Assembly: GCF_020520425.1 (NCBI RefSeq)
Contig: NC_079487.1
Location: forward strand, 125,634,385 to 125,698,384
From: Spinacia oleracea
Taxonomy: Eukaryota; Streptophyta; Magnoliopsida; Caryophyllales; Amaranthaceae
Direction: 5' to 3'
DNA length: 64,000 nt
The position numbers and the translations under genes are program-made. This document shows positions 62,824 through 64,000 of the stretch, piece by piece. Position 1 is the first letter of the stretch. Each line of letters starts with the position of its first letter. Below the pieces are notes generated by a model. It was not told the origin of the DNA, ran no database searches, and saw only the letters and a program-made list of their open reading frames with translations.

Positions 62824-63179
62824 AAGTCATACTATGTACTCCGTACAATGGATTAAATTTTTATAAAAATATAATCTTATATTTGTTATCAAATATAAAA
62901 AAGATAATCTTATTATTCTTATATTGGTTATATTTGTTACCAAATATAAAAAATATTTATAATTTTAAAAAATATTCTATATATAGATTGAAATCTTTTT
63001 TATTTTCAGGAAAAGAGAATCAAATATTTTTTTTCGAAGTAAAAGTTAACAAAATAGTTATAGCATCAAGTATTTTATTTATTTTTTAATTTTTTTTAAT
63101 ATCTATAAGAGAGGTCAATCAATGAGTGACATTTGTCTATCACCATATTGATTTGCTCTCTTTTAGTATATTATATAGA
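62245..63179 (-). mobile_element. Helitron-like 5' end with two diverged tandem copies
   Basis: Minus strand starts A|TCTATATAATATACTAAAAG at 63179, a Helitron-type start. Two blocks of about 440-495 bp (62245-62695 and 62700-63175) share, in order, TTCTAATTTATTTG, AAGTACGAAAT, TTGTTACCAAATATA, AATCAAATA, TCAAGTATTTTATTT, AATCAATGAGTGA and CTCTCTTTTAGTATA. A long T run sits in the second copy. Non-coding. Confidence 0.55.
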
Positions 63180-63447
63180 TTTCGTTGGACGAATTTATAG
63201 TTTTGACAAATCAGAACGTGAATTAACTGAAAATTTGAGATTTTCTGAGACTAAAAGTAAGGAGGAAAATACAAAATAAAGCCCACATAGTCAATGAAGA
63301 CGGTAAAACACATAAAATGTGATTATTTTCAAATTGTGCAAAATAGAAGGCGATAATTCCATAAGTATTTACAGAGTAAAAAATAATCGCAATAGAAACC
63401 CCATTTACAAAAAAGACCAATAAGGCCAACCCAATTTCAGCGGGACG

Positions 63448-63748
63448 ATGAGTGTAGCGGTGAGCAAGCTGCCACCATTTCCAATGCCGATGCTGCTGCA
63501 CCAACTGCGCACATTATCATCTTCTTCATCATCTCGATGCTTCTCCTCCTCCTTGTCAATGAGAAGATCAACATCATCATCACCTTCATTGAGCTGTTTT
63601 CCGCGATCATTTACCACGACAGTAAAAAACGACGGCGGCCACGAAAACGATCTTCATATTGAAGAAATCTTCGCGAAGAAGCGCTCACTTCGTACTCAGA
63701 TACGTAAACAGCTCAAGAACATGAGCCCAGATCAGAGAACTGAAGAAG
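63448..63748 (+). CDS. 5FCL: 5-formyltetrahydrofolate cyclo-ligase, first exon (partial)
   Basis: Only the first exon is inside the window; it ends GAAGAAG|GTGTTT with one base of the next codon. The 100 residues comprise a Ser/Arg-rich transit peptide (about 1-58, no acidic residues) fitting mitochondrial import. Then IEEIFAKKRSLRTQIRKQLKNMSPDQRTEE (71-100) matches the conserved N-terminal helix of plant 5-FCL (compare Arabidopsis At5g13050). The enzyme converts 5-formyl-THF to 5,10-methenyl-THF with ATP, recycling photorespiratory folate. The catalytic core lies beyond the window. The reading past 63748 runs to an early stop, which supports the splice site. Reverse-strand frames are shadows. 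Confidence 0.82.
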
Positions 63749-64000
63749 GTGTTTTTCTTCTCTCTTTTTTGTGTTGAGTGCCAAGTGTTTGATGAAATTC
63801 CTCAGTGAAAATTCTAGGTTATGGCAATTTTGTTTAGTATGACGGAGGTTTATGTTAGTGGGTTGAGTTAATTTTGCGACTTATTCTTTAAATTCTTTGA
63901 AATGGTTGTGCAAAAGCTATTGAAGTTCTGATTTGGGGGTTTGTTCAATTCTGGAGAAATGTTGTATTCCTCGATGAGGGGAGTCTAAGTATAGGCTAAA
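63749..64000 (+). other. Start of intron 1 of the cyclo-ligase gene
   Basis: T-rich intronic sequence after the predicted donor at 63749. No second exon is seen before the window ends. Confidence 0.6.

Noticed and set aside
63223-63617. Minus-strand frames with hydrophobic stretches overlapping the cyclo-ligase exon
   Set aside because: They overlap or abut an exon with a clear transit peptide and conserved helix; no family resemblance.

Overview
The window is nuclear DNA from a flowering plant. The evidence is intron-containing genes with GT-AG junctions, plant-only families (CLE peptide, SHAQKY-class MYB, BIR receptor pseudokinase) and dense small transposons. The very common 9-mer TACGGAGTA/TACTCCGTA, many CTCCCTCCGT-ended MITEs and a small cystine-knot peptide make me suspect Caryophyllales (Amaranthaceae/Chenopodiaceae type), but that is an inference. 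No viral or bacterial system, CRISPR array or intact retrotransposon is visible.

Nine host genes are supported. They are a MYBD-like single-repeat MYB (2157-4752, +, 3 exons); a DUF761-like protein with a duplicated FHEK motif (10770-11339, -); a BIR2/BIR3-type LRR receptor pseudokinase (20334-22163, +, intronless, with a short uORF); a conserved single-pass membrane protein of unknown role (25154-29312, +, 4 exons); a complete 306-residue PP2A catalytic subunit (30723-36313, -, 6 exons); a Mediator-associated protein 2 homologue (39861-44307, +, 4 coding exons); a CLE25-type peptide precursor (49481-49780, -); a six-cysteine knottin precursor (55932-56156, -); and the first exon of 5-formyltetrahydrofolate cyclo-ligase (63448-63748, +, running off the window). 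They do not form a pathway. The membrane-protein gene and the PP2A gene converge, and the PP2A and Mediator-associated genes diverge.

The space between genes is filled with small mobile elements, several with readable termini and target duplications. They include a 1.5 kb Mutator-like element with ~475 bp arms, a perfect 9 bp target duplication and a decayed GRF zinc-finger gene (60608-62111). Two foldback hAT-like elements have 7-of-8 matching 8 bp duplications (18252-19010, 58561-59113). One foldback element holds a 29-31 bp satellite (14461-16296), and another holds two tRNA-Arg-like pseudogenes between arrays of GCGGTT hairpins (50884-52023). Two complete short Helitrons (6577-7039, 36903-37385), a SINE with a perfect 13 bp duplication (38596-38801) and a poly(A)-tailed retroposed insert with a 15 bp duplication (7283-7738) are also present. 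Three Stowaway-like MITEs share one architecture but have unrelated subterminal sequences.

The least expected observations are the paired-promoter MULE, the tRNA/hairpin foldback element, the modular MITE architecture and the TACGGAGTA excess. All coordinates and translations were worked by eye; splice sites are predictions.
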